Part shown: piece after piece, positions 36,669 through 49,021 of the stretch
How the letters are laid out: each line of letters begins with the position of its first letter
Numbering within the stretch: the stretch's first letter is position 1
Assembly: GCF_000189635.1 (NCBI RefSeq)
Contig: NW_002476360.1
Coordinates: 89,189 to 153,188 of the forward strand
Origin: Tetrahymena thermophila SB210
Taxonomy: Eukaryota > Ciliophora > Oligohymenophorea > Hymenostomatida > Tetrahymenidae
Direction of reading: 5' to 3'
Length of the DNA: 64,000 nt
Made by a program: the position numbers and the translations under genes
Notes under the pieces: model-generated
Database searches by the model: none
What the model was told of the DNA's origin: nothing
The model's input: the letters and a program-made list of their open reading frames with translations, nothing else

Positions 36669-38235
36669 GATAGTATTTAAGTTAAGATGCAAATAAATAC
36701 CTATAAAATATTCTATAAAGAATTAATATTCTATTCTAACTATTTTAATATGAATGCCAAAATAGTGTATCTACTTAAACTTTTCTCCTAAATAAAAACT
36801 AAAAGTTTATAACTAATTAGTGTAATTAATTTAATTCATATCTGTTTTTTATGTATCATAGCTTGTAAATTATAAAAATGTTTTTTTATATTTTAATTAA
36901 TCAATAAATTTTATAATTCAGATTTTACTTAATCCTTTTATAAAAGTAAAAGGGATTTATTTATTATTTTAAAAATAAATAAAAGCTATTTATTTCAAAA
37001 TAATTATAAAAATTATTTTTACAACTAAATCAATTTATAAGAAATTCGATCAAGTTTATATAGCTTTTATAATAAATATCTAGTTAATTTAAAACAATTT
37101 TCAAAAATGAAATTAATAAGAATGATACTATTAATAAATTTTGAATATCAATTATTTAATAAATCTTTATAGTAAATACTAAAAGTTTATTTTTGAATTG
37201 ATTAATATTTTTACTTATTTGCTAAATACTTTCAATAAGACTAATTTAAAAATTTCTAATTTTTATTAATGATAAGGTTTTAATATCATTTCAAAGTATG
37301 CATAAAAACTTTGATATAAATTTTATTAAATAAAATTATCTGTCTGATAAATGTTCATCAAATTTTATAGCAATAAAAAATAGAAATATTTTATTCATTT
37401 TTTTTTTAATAATAAAAGTAAATTTGTAAATTTATGAATTAATCAATAGAAATTCTGGTTTAAAATAATTTTGAAGTATTAATTAAATATTTTTTTCCCA
37501 ATATAATCCTTTAAATTATTTTTTATTAGCTTAATTTGATAGATGATAGAATTAAATACATCTTTTTTTCTTCTTAAAGTTGTTTTAATAATCCAAATTA
37601 ATGTTTTATTTAGTGTGAACTCTTTTAATTTCTTAAATATTTAAATATTTATTTATTCATTTTAAATAATAATCTAAAATTAAAATTTACATATTAAATT
37701 ACAAAATCTTAGATTTTAAAATTGGATGAAAATAATTTTAATAGTAATAAATTTTAAAACTTAAAATATAAAATATTTTTTTATTACAAATATTAATTCA
37801 AAATTTTGGTTTTAGGCTTTTAATGCTCTATCCTATGAAATATAATAATAATTTAGCCAATGAATAAATATATTTTTTTTAATATCAATAAAATTGTAAT
37901 TAATAAATAATTTTCTGATAAAAAAAGAACTAATTACTAATATCATTTTTTAGTGAACAAATATTTACTAAGCAATTACTTTTTGAATAATTTTTTATCT
38001 TCTTTTACTAACATTCAACTTTAAAAACGAATAAAAATCTTACTAATTTTATATTTAGTTTTTTTAACTAAAACGGTAAATAAAATGAATGTTTCAAATT
38101 TGTATTTCTGTAATAATGCTGCTTTTTTAATCATAATATCATTTTAATTTGAATAATGCAAAACATATAGTATAAAGATTTTTAAAAATTTGCATATCAA
38201 TCTTTATTATTTTAGTATTAGTAACAATTTGTGTT
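36669..38235. other. intergenic, nothing recognised
   Basis: Very AT-rich spacer between paralog A and the small secreted cysteine-rich gene. No coding or structural signal. Confidence 0.5.
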
Positions 38236-38439
38236 TCAATAATCTTCATCACAAACATATAATATTGGGTGGCAAGATGTACCCTAGCAGCAAAAATCAA
38301 ATAATTCTTCAACATCACAATGATCTCCTAACTAAAGACATTAAGGCTATTAAGGTTCATGACTAAATCTTAATTTCTTTCCTAAAGTTGCGCTCATCAA
38401 CAAAGAAAGTATTAATAAAACAAAGATGTGAAATTTCAT
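38236..38439 (-). CDS. small secreted six-cysteine (knottin-like) peptide
   Basis: A 67-residue protein on the minus strand. Residues 1-19 are a clear signal peptide with a hydrophobic core (IFVLLILSLLMSA). The mature part has exactly six cysteines, at 34, 41, 50, 51, 56 and 63, giving C-X6-C-X8-CC-X4-C-X6-C. That falls within the inhibitor-cystine-knot spacing pattern found in small defensive, inhibitory or venom peptides, and in some secreted peptides with no toxic role. Four in-frame TAA/TAG glutamines and the TGA stop fit the ciliate code. It lies alone between the two membrane-protein paralogs. The spacing is seen directly; the fold and any activity are inference. Confidence 0.7.
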
Positions 38440-39520
38440 TCTATTTATTTATTATTTTTTAGCGTTTTTTATAGTTAATGTTTTATCTTTCAAATAATTA
38501 TGATTATAATTTTTTTAAATGTATTTATCCTAATATACCCTTCTATTTTTGAATATATTTTTTTGATTTAGTAGCTAATATAAATTTTCAACACTTAATT
38601 AAGAAGTTTATATTTATTTATTTAAATAAAAAAAATATTTTATCATAAATTATTAAATATTTAGTTAATCCTTGTTAACTACTTATTATATAAAAGCTAA
38701 CAATATGTTAGAAACAAATTATTTATATTTTTTATATGATTTGGGATAAAATTTTAGTATTTAAGCAAATTCACTAAATTATTCAATAATGAATTGGCAA
38801 TCTAAGCAAATTTATTATAAATTCTATTTTAAAATTTAAAAAATTAATAATTTAATATAGTTCATTAAATCTAATATTTTATAATTTTTATAAATTGGCA
38901 GTTTTAATATTTTATCTATTGATAAAAAAAATGAATTTTATAATAAAAAAGACTTATTTTTAAGAAGTTTTTAAAGAAGTTATAAAAGGTAGTATCATTT
39001 CATTTTCCCTTTATTTAATACAAAAATTTATTTTTAGAAATAATTTTTAAATTTTAAATATTTTTTAATAGAAAATAAATTTTAGTTAACTATTTTTTTA
39101 ATTTTGTTATGATAAATCTAAATTAATAACAAATAATTAAGAAGAAAGGGTTATTTCATTTTATTATTTGATTTTTTTTACTAAATCTAGCTAATAAAAA
39201 AAGACTAAGGATTATTCATACTTTTTAATAAATGCTTAATTCAATCTAAATTTTATAATGGGTGCATTAAATAAAAAAATAGAATGACTACAAATTTCAA
39301 TTAAATAATAAATTATTTAAATTTAATTGTATTATAATTATTATAACAATTAATGAAAAAGAATAGTTTATTCGACTCATTGTTTATTTTTTTGGTTAAT
39401 TTATTTATTTACAATTTATAAAAATAATAAATTAATGATTATTTAATAATATTAATAGTTGTTTAAATATTCTTTCAGTTTATTAAGTTAAAAGTTCTAC
39501 TGCTAAATATACTAACTATC
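38440..39520. other. intergenic, nothing recognised
   Basis: AT-rich spacer between divergently oriented genes; presumably both promoters. No distinct feature seen. Confidence 0.5.
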
Positions 39521-41766
39521 ATGAATCTAATTACAAGGATAAAACAATTAGATCTTTTCTCTTCAAATTTTCAATTCAATATGGAATCAAATTAACTAAA
39601 AAAGAGAACATTGTTCGGTGCAATATTGTCTTTATTAGTTCTTGGTGTTGCATTTTGCTATTTTATATACCAAATGTATTTGTATGTTGATAATTAAATA
39701 TAGCCAACATTCAGAGCTTAAAGTTTTATTTAGGAAGACACTAGTGTAGATTTAAATAATAATCTTGTTGGATTTAGATACTTGTATAACTTTAATACAA
39801 GCTTAGATTAAGTTTAATCTTCTACTAATACTACCTATTTAGTGTTTGTTCCTTAATTTTAGTTTTTAAATTATGATGACTACGAATTAATTCCACTTGA
39901 TATTATTGAATGTTAAGATCCTTAACTTGATGGATTTCACTGTTTAGATTTTTCTAAAATTTAGAATTACACTCTCATCTCAGCTTAAAATAATAAAATT
40001 TGGTCAAGTATTATAATCTATGCTTACACATGTTAGGATGCAAAAGTAAAGAATATTTAAGTATCAAATAATTGCGCCAGCGAGAATGATATAGATACTA
40101 TGATTAACAGTGGTGGAAGTGCTTTTTAAATAAAGCTACAAACTTCTTAATACAACATCACTAAAAAGCAAATCTAAACCAACTACAGGAACTAATATAT
40201 TGATTTTTATTTGAATGAGTTTATAATATCTGACTTCAAAACATAAAAATAAATAACCTAGGTGAAATAAGGACCATTTATATAGGAGGAAACTACATTT
40301 TCATCTCCTATTTAGTATTCGATGACAACTCAGTCGTTTGATAGAGCAAACTAAATTTAGCAACTCAACAATACAGCTTTACTTTAAGTTTTTATTGAGA
40401 TGGATGAAATTGCTTAGTTTTTTTTTATTTCTTATCCAACATTCCCTCAAGTGCTAGCTGTTTGCAATAGCATTCTTGCTCTATTTATGTGTGTAGGTGT
40501 TTTGGGTAGAAGTATTTCCTAACAATTGATAAAATAAGATATTTTCTTACTTATCTTACAAAACATACATTAAGGAAAATACCTTGAACTGCTAAAGAAA
40601 AATAAACTTATAGCATAAGAAAATTAGAATTAACAATAAGAAAGCTATTAAAAGGATATTCATGAATAAGATTTTATGTAATCCGAAACTTAAGAACCTA
40701 TAAAAATTCCAGCATTTTTAACTAAATCTAGATAATCTGTAGACTAAAATGCATTAAGTCCTCATCTTCTTCCCTCTATCAATAATTTTGAAAACTCTCA
40801 ATAAGATGAAATAATTGAAAGTAAAATATAAGAATCTACAATTTAGAGCAATTCAAGATAGCTAAATTCTATAGATTAAAGAGATTAATTTCCTGTACTT
40901 GGAAATTAAATAACTTCAAGTGAAAATAATTATCCTTTAATAACATAGTCTTTTTAAAAAGATTAAAGTTTTCTGTTTAATTCTAAATTGAAAAAAAGGG
41001 AATCTTAATTTTCTAATAAAATACCACAATTATTTCTAAAATAGACTCAAAAAAAAAATACAATTAATAAAAATAAACCAAAAAATCATGAAAATCTTGA
41101 GGATAAATAATTAAAATAATAGTAAAATAAAATATCTATGCCTCCATTAACATAGTCAGAGAGTTTTTTATCTAAAGTGAAACAAATTAAGGATAAAATC
41201 TTTTAAAAAAGGATTCATAATTCTTTATTTGGATTTAGGTAAATTATTAAAAAAAAACATTTCAATATTTGTATTAATTCTATATTTTCAATTTCATCAA
41301 TAGGTTTTGGAAAAAGAATGAGTATTTTAAATCATTAGAACTCAATCATTCATTTTTTTAAAACATGGAGAGTGATGTTTAATAGAACTTAAATATTTTT
41401 CATCTGTACAAATAAATCATTGTATTGTAAAAAGCATTAATGGTTTTATTAACTCCTGATTAATTTGCTGCAATAAAACTTATGGGTTGCTCTGAGAAGC
41501 TTTCTACTTTATTATTGAATAATAAAAAAGAAAAATTGTGTAAAATTTTTAATTTATTGAAAAAATAAAATAAATTTTTTAAATATTAAAAAGCTTAAAA
41601 AATTTAAATGAGTCATTTTGAAGAGTAATTTGTAAGCTAATTCTATGAAGATGAAGAGCAAAAACAGATAAACAATTTTTTTTAACGGTGCCAAAATAAA
41701 AAGAATGTATGTGAATTAGACAATAGAATATATCATTCTATAATAAAATGTTATTCAAGTTAATGA
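39521..41766 (+). CDS. ciliate multigene-family transmembrane protein, paralog B
   Basis: Three exons (39521-41238, 41304-41539, 41594-41766) join to 708 residues, with the same intron positions and phases (2, then 1) as the gene at 34192. Shared landmarks are KKRT before membrane helix 1 (LFGAILSLLVLGVAFCYFIY), TNTTYLVFVPQ, HCLDFSKIQNYTL, QIQTNYRNQYIDF, the FPQVLAVCNSILALFM start of helix 2, QQLIKQDIFLL, and a final block with LYKQIIVLQKALMVLLTPDQ. The Gln-rich tail differs most between the two. The pair arose by duplication, and time has removed most similarity outside these blocks. Exon 3 exists twice: a second near-identical copy follows at 41855-42109. Function unknown. Confidence 0.8.
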
Positions 41767-42109
41767 TTTTTGTGGATATAAATAAATGCACTTAAAATTT
41801 AATCGAAAAAATTCTATCAAATTGAAATTTTTAATTATAAAAAAATTATTCATCAAATTTAAATGAGTCATTTTGAAGAGTAATTTTTAAGCTAATTCTA
41901 TGAAGATGAAGAGCAAAAACAAATAAACAATTTTTTTTAACGGTGCGAAATTAAAAAGAATGTATGTGAATTAGACAATAGAATATATCATTCGATAATA
42001 AAATGTTATTCAAGTTAATGATTTTTGTGGATATAAATAAATGCACTTAAAATTTAATCGAAAAAATTCTATCAAATTGAAATTTTTAATTATAAAAAAA
42101 TTATTCATC
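41600..42109 (+). repeat. 255-bp tandem duplication containing the last exon of paralog B
   Basis: Units 41600-41854 and 41855-42109 are about 98% identical. I count five substitutions, all in the coding part. The second copy keeps the frame and the TGA (42019-42021), with three amino-acid changes and two silent changes. It does not copy the AG acceptor at 41592-41593, so it cannot be spliced in the same way and may simply be 3' UTR. Confidence 0.9.
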
Positions 42110-42502
42110 AAAATTAAAATCAATTTAAAAATAATTTTTATTTATTTAAATGTCAAAAATAAATTCTTAAAAATTAATTTCTGTAAAAAAAATTCTAGAT
42201 TAAAAAATATTGGTTTTATTTAGTTTAATTATTCAGGATTTATATAAATTTAAGTTATAAAACACATTAGAGTTATTTTAAACTCTAAAAAACTTCTTAA
42301 AATTATTTTTAAATAAAATTATATGTCTTAGATATTTTAAATTATCTTCTACTACTATGAGTTCAAAGATCATATTATTCAAAATCTTCATTTTAAGAAT
42401 TAAGTCTTTGTTATTTAAGTGTTATAATGTCTGAATCAAGATTTTGGTTCAAATTTTATAGCCTTCTTTCGATATTTAATTTTAAAGCAGATGTGTTAGA
42501 TT

Positions 42503-45500
42503 TCATTGATCTTACTCTTTTTTATCATAAAAAATAGTTAAAAATAAATGGATAAACATAAGAAATTAGGTTTACTCCTTTTGTATGCTATCAATAATTA
42601 AATTCTATTATGGAAATTTTTAAGTTTATTAGCTATTTTAAGAGTTTTGTGCTAAGTAATTTTAAATTTAATAGTGCTAGGTTTCTATTATAAATAAAAT
42701 GTTAAATATTTTTTATTTTTACTAAAAAATAAAATATACGATTGAGCTAAGGTTAAGATTTTAAATAAAAGTTAGATGTTTCTGCTTTATTTTCAAATTA
42801 AGATGGTGATGTAATTGATATTCTTTTCGAAGTTTGTGCTTTTTAGGTCTGTGGGAGAACATAAACATGCTCTTCTTTTTATTATGACTTTTCTCTTCTG
42901 CTTGTTAAATAGCTCTTTAAAGGAGAAATATCTTGTCTTCTAGGTCTTAGGAAATCTTGAATGTTAACAAATTACTGTTGCAACTATCTTTCATCAATGC
43001 TTTGAATTGCTCTTGAAGATACATAGTTGTTGTTAATAGCACTTTCATAAGTATATTCTGCTTTTGGGGCTTTTAATTAAATCAAAGTATTTTCTAATAA
43101 ATTTTTTATAATAAAATATACTTTATATTGGAGTAGAAACTTATGCCAATGTTTCATAGTTTGGTTGCTAAATGGAATCGTATTGATTATTTTAATTTAC
43201 TTTGAACTAGTTTGCATTAAAATTTTGATAAAATTTATTTGCTGTACTATTGTTACTTCCTACTTAATTAGTATTTATATTATTAGGATTATTATTATTG
43301 CTTAGATTATCTATAAATTAGATAGTTTATTTATGCTGCTCTACTACCATTAATTCAACCTGATACTCTAATCTTCTTAAATCATTCTTCAAATCTAAAA
43401 TTTCATTTTCTTATCTGTGATTTTTCTCTTTTAAAACAATATTTTCAGTATCCAAGTTATTCTTTTCCTCTTTTAATTCAAGTAATTTATTTTCATAAAT
43501 CGCACTGCTTTCTTCAATTAACTTAAGACATTCTTCTATCTTTTATTTATACTGATCTCTTTCGTCTTCAAAGCTTGAAATAACCCTAAGCAAGTCTTAA
43601 TTCTATTAAAAAAATTATATTAATTTATTTTAATATTTATCAATTAATTAAAACCTCATTTTTTTAATTTTAAGATAGTATTTCTGCAGATGTGCATCTT
43701 TCTTCTAGCTCTACTTTAAGCTATTCTAATTTGGCAATATAATTATCTTAAGAAGCGTTTTTAATAGATAATGCTCCATATTATTCTTTGTATCCTCTTT
43801 CTTTAACTAATTTTACATTTTTTAATTTTATAGAAAATATTAATTTTAGTAATTTTCATTCAATTCAATTTTAAGAATTATTTTAAAGAAAAATTAAAAG
43901 CTTTAATTTTCTTAAAATTTTGTAAACATGAACAAAACTTACTTTCAAAATCAGATTGCATTTATTAAATGTTCATATTGAGTTGAGAATATTACTCCTT
44001 CAAATCAAATATCATTTACTCATACTTAGAAGATTTATTGACAAGTTCATTGTCTAAAATATTTAGCTTTTTCAGAAGTTCTTTATTTTCTGTTGAAGTA
44101 ATCATGTGTTCGGTTTATAAATTTTCAATTTATTCATTTTTTTAAGAAATATTTAACTTTAATTCTTGAATAAACATATCCTTTTCAGTAATTTCAGATT
44201 TCAAAAAATCTATGTTTTAACTGAGAATATCTAGTTTGTTAATATAATCAATTTATTTATTATCAGCTTCGTTAGCATATCTCATATTTTAGTTGCATGC
44301 ATCCTGTAGACTCTTAAGCATAAGCTCCTATTCAATGATTTTTCTTTTAAATTACTATATATTATTGTCCTTTATTCCCAAAATCAAGTAATGAAATACC
44401 TTTAAAAAAAAAAATATTTTTATAAATATTTACAAGCTTTTTAAATTTAATTTAATTTACTCTTTATTTATGATAAAATTCAGCTTTACTTAGCAATCTT
44501 TGTTATCTTTTTTATTTAGCAACATAAACTTTCCAGAATTAGAAAGCTTTTTAAAAATTTTAATTTAATTTAAAAACCTTTTGGCTTTTTAAAGCAATGC
44601 TCTTTGCCTTTCTGTTAGCTTACCTATCAGCCTTCTTTTTCATAATGTTCAAGTATTTTGATTATATCTTTAATTCTATTTTCTTGACTCTTTCTTTCTA
44701 TATCTTTTACTCCTATAAATACTACTTAACTCCTTTGAAGTATTTTTACAGAATTTATTAATTTTTTTCTGAAATAATTTAGTTAGCCCTTTTTTCTATT
44801 TTTTTATTATTGGAAACATTCATTTTTAATGATTTTATCACTTTAATAATAAGTTTATGATCGATTTTAGATTATAAGGATAACTACTTTGCAATTTTAT
44901 TCTCTCTTATTGTCTTGGCTTAGCATAGTGCCTTAAAGTATTTTATTTTTAATTAAAAGTTGTATTTACTGCTAAATGTTTTCTTTTTAACATATATCTT
45001 ATGATAGTCATCTTTCCATCTCCATAACAACTTTTATAAAAATTTTTTTTGTTTTCTCTAAGCAGCTAATTCAGCTTTTTGCTCATTTTGAAGTCTAACT
45101 GTTCTTAAAATAGTCCATCTGTAGAACGATTTTTAAAGTATTTTAGAATTAAAGTGAATTAAACTCTTTTTAGATTTTTCCTTCATAGGTAAAACATTCT
45201 ATTTAATGTAATTTTTCCAAAAAAATAAAACGACTTTCTTTTTGTAATTTGTGTAATGATTTTAAGCCTGTCGATTTATAGCATTAAGCTCTTTTTTGTT
45301 AACGATGTTATATTTTTAATAAAATAACTTAATTAGTTAAAAAGCAACTTTTTTTAACTTTTTTTAGTGAAATTTTACAGCGACAGAATCTTAAACTTTT
45401 AATTTTTTTGAACCTCTAGCAAAATCTTTTATTTTACAATATGTTTCTAATTCTATTCTTTTTTGTTATTTCAGTTTAAATTTTTAAATATTTTTACTGA

Positions 45501-47953
45501 ATGCAGCATTATTTTTCCATTATTTGAAAAACGTTGTTACTATTTAGTTATTCTAAACAGCTTATTAATGCTTTACACGTTATCCTTTAATGGTGAATTC
45601 TATCCATTTTTTAAACAAAAATGCTCCTTAATTGTGCATAAATTTATTCTCAATTTTTTGCTAAAAGGAATTAACCTTTTTAGTTTATTAAGTAGCAAAT
45701 TTTAGGCAATTAAGGCCGAACTATAAAACTCGTTTATTATAATAATCTCTAGCAAATGATTCTTTTTCATCTAGAAATTCTTGATATTAAAACGCAGCAT
45801 TCATGCTTTAAATAATTTATTCAGATTTATCTAAGTTACTTTTGCATCTCTCCATTTCATAATTTTGAAATATGAGAACGTTTAGCTTTTATTTAGTGTC
45901 TTTTAATGATTATTCCATGGCTTTCATTTATTCTTAACAGTTTTTAATTTATTCTTCTTTAAATAAGACTTAGTTTTATAAATCTGAATTAATATTATCA
46001 GCCTATTTGCATTAGTCGTTTATTTCAACTCTTAAACGTTAATTTGTTTCTTCAAGTTTAACATATTCAGCAATTTTAGCATTAAGAGACTCACTCAACT
46101 AACATATTAAAGTATCTTTATCACTATTTCTTAGTTTTAGACAATTTGATGGATGATTTGCGAATTCCTTTTGTTAAAATTAATAAATAATAAATTTTAT
46201 TTTTTAAATGGATAAATATTTTTTCAGATAATTTTAATTAGTTTATTTATCAAAATTAACTTAAAAAATTGTTTAAATATTTTTGATTAATCCTTTCAAT
46301 TTTATTTCATCCATTTCTTTTAAACGAATGAATATCTTTTGATTTTTTTAGTTTTTTAAGATCTTATTAATTATACATTTTAATTAAGGAAAATAGCAAT
46401 GTGTTAGAAAATAAATATTACTGTTAATTTAGTAAATTTGTTCATGGTATTTAGAGAGTTGTTAATTCTAGAAGTTGAAAAATATGATTGAGAACTTGTT
46501 TAATGCTGTAATTTTTAGTTTGAGCTATTCAACTGTCTCCTGCTCTAGTTTCCCCCATTGCTCATAATACTTAAATTCATTTAAGAATTATTTGTGTTAA
46601 ATGTATGATGAATATTCTTATTTTAATATGTTTATTCTATATTCTCTTAGTTTTATTAAGGCACTCCTATTTTCTTATGTGAGCTACTCCTTAATAGTGA
46701 ACTACTATTGCTCTTATTAAGCTGTGATTTCTTTGATGCACTCTAATTATTAATATATTTATTGCTTTATTATTATAGTTCCTAAAAATTTTAATTTCAT
46801 ACCATTGACCTTGAAGATTTATATACATTTTATGAATGAGGAGCTAATTTTTATTTAAAAAATTCATTATTTTATTCTTAGATAATTTATTCTATTTTAT
46901 CAATTAATTCTAGTTTCTTATCAATTTGCTTTTAACGAAGTTGTTCAAATGCCTCATTTAAGCTATCACTTATTTTAATAATAATTAAGCTTTTATTTAA
47001 ACATTTTTTGATATTACATGCTTTAAGGTTCGCTAAGAAGTAGATGGGCATCATTAAGAAGGGAAATTTTAAATTAAACGCAAATATCAGGATCTTAATT
47101 ATCAAATATTCTCTGCAACTTAAAATATCTCTAGTATTTTTCAATACAAAAAGGTGGTGTATCTAGATTAAAATTGTATTCAGTTTTGAGCTCTGAGTGT
47201 AGTCTTATCTTTTTTAGAGCCTATTTTAAATAAATAATTTTATTTTCAGTAAAAATTTAATAACCTTACATCATTTAACTGTATTAATTCAATATAGTTT
47301 TTTAAAAGAACATCCAACATTTGATCTTATTATTTTAAGCTTTCTTCACTTTCCTTCTTTAAGCTTTCACTTATTTTCTATCATATTAAAATTTCTTTAC
47401 TATTGAGTCATATATTTTTAAATTGAGGAATATATCATAGAATAATAAATAAGTTTTATTTATAATTTTAAGAAAACATCAAAATTTGGTTAATTACAGC
47501 ACCATCCAAAAATTATAGGTTTGGCAATAAAGTGATAATTGTGTAAACATAATTTATTTAATCTTTTATAGGGTTATCTTCAAGTGAAAGCCATCTCAAT
47601 TGTTATAGATCTTTGAGGAAGAGTAGGTTTTCAAGATTAAGAATCTAAAGTTGTTAAACGATGAATAAATTTATATCAAACAGACTAGCATATCAAATAT
47701 AATTTACATTGTTGGTTGCCAGATTTAAATGAACAAGCTTTTAAAATTATGTAACTCCTTTAATAGAAGTTAAAATGTTTCCCCTTAAGTCTAAAGATTC
47801 TACAGCATGATATTTCTTTGGTACATTATCAATAACAGATATGTTTTTGAAAGATAGATTTATTAAATTAGAATCTTTCTAAGGAAATGATTTAAGTGCT
47901 TCAGATAGCTAATTTTAAAAAATTATTTTTATCAAATGGCTAATGTGTTTCAT
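42503..47953 (-). CDS. LRR / coiled-coil / Sfi1-repeat protein (basal body type)
   Basis: Twelve exons join to 1502 residues: 47708-47953, 47498-47644, 47270-47377, 47018-47220, 46827-46962, 46422-46781, 44461-46167, 43943-44399, 43655-43806, 43122-43602, 42740-43069 and 42503-42684. Residues about 20-130 are leucine-rich repeats (LVHLNLATNN, LRWLSLEDNPIKD, NLQFLDGA). A coiled-coil and Ser/Asn-rich linker leads to exon 7 (residues 401-969), which holds repeated helices with the Sfi1-type F/L-x2-W spacing: FLFKKWIEF, TTFFKQWKNN, VLFFWKNYI, KSFYRWTILR, LLWRWKDDYH, AFQFWKVYVA. Such repeats bind centrin. Coiled coils follow to about 1300, then a Gln-rich tail. A basal-body or centrin-fibre role is strongly suggested. 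Least certain are the exon 6 donor and the last exon. Confidence 0.82.
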
Positions 47954-49021
47954 ATATAAAATTTATTACTTTATATTCCTATTTGCATTTTTAAAAAGTA
48001 TAATTAATAATAATACTTGGCTAAATTAGTTTTTAAAATCTTAAATTTAAAATAAAATTAAAATATTTTAGCATTACTTTTAAGCGTTATCCCTTTTTCA
48101 TCTATCTGATATTTATTGATAAATCGAAACTTAAATATTTTCCTTTAATCTAAAAATTAAAATATCCTTTTTTCTTAGTATTAACTAAATAATATTGTTT
48201 GACCTACTTGCTACTTATTTAGAAATAATATAAAGTTTTTAGTATTTACAAATTCTATAAAAAGCTTTAATCAATTAATTTCTTTATTTTTATTTTATTG
48301 AATTCAAAAGATATGTTTCAAATTCAAAGCACTGTAATAAATATCAAACTATTTTTTCATTATCAATATCAATAGTGAACTGGATAAAAATTTTTAAAAA
48401 TTTACTGAAGTCCTTTATATATTTTATCATTTATTTACTGCACATTTATTTTTGAGTTAAATAAAAACATAAACATTTATTTATTTATTTTTATTTTAAC
48501 GAATATTTTAAGTTTTTTCTATTTATTGTGAATTAAAATTAATTTTTAATATTTTTATTTCTAATTTAAAATAAAGAATTAGATAATTAGGATAAATTAA
48601 TTTTTTAAAAGTTATTTTAAAATTTCTTTGAGTTTAACAAATTAAATTTTTCTTTTTAAATATAAAAAAGTATTAAAAACAATTTTAATTAATCAGCAAA
48701 TCATATTTTGTTTGTTGCATACCAAAGATTTATTAAACTTGATAAAGTAATTTTTCAAAATCACTATGTTGAATAGTTTAATCTTAATTCTTCAATATAA
48801 AACAATTAATACCTTAATCTACTTTTTAAAATATAATTTATCATTTGACTGGTTGGATAAGTAAAAAGAAAACTTCTTTAATTTTAGTAATATAAAAATC
48901 TTAACTTATATTTAAAATAATATGAAAGAATAATTTAAACCTTTTGTTAAAAGAAAGTATAAAATAAATAATTTATATTGTGAGAATTATTAAAAATTTT
49001 TTATTAATTTCTTTTTTATAT
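47954..49021. other. intergenic, nothing recognised
   Basis: AT-rich spacer between two minus-strand genes. It presumably holds the promoter of the Sfi1-repeat gene and the 3' UTR of the TTLL gene. No other signal. Confidence 0.55.

Noticed and set aside
42591-42740. Unspliced C terminus of the Sfi1-repeat protein ending at 42591
   Set aside because: The straight reading is AT-driven. A 55-nt intron (42685-42739) gives a Gln-rich, protein-like end and stays in frame, so I preferred it, with moderate confidence.
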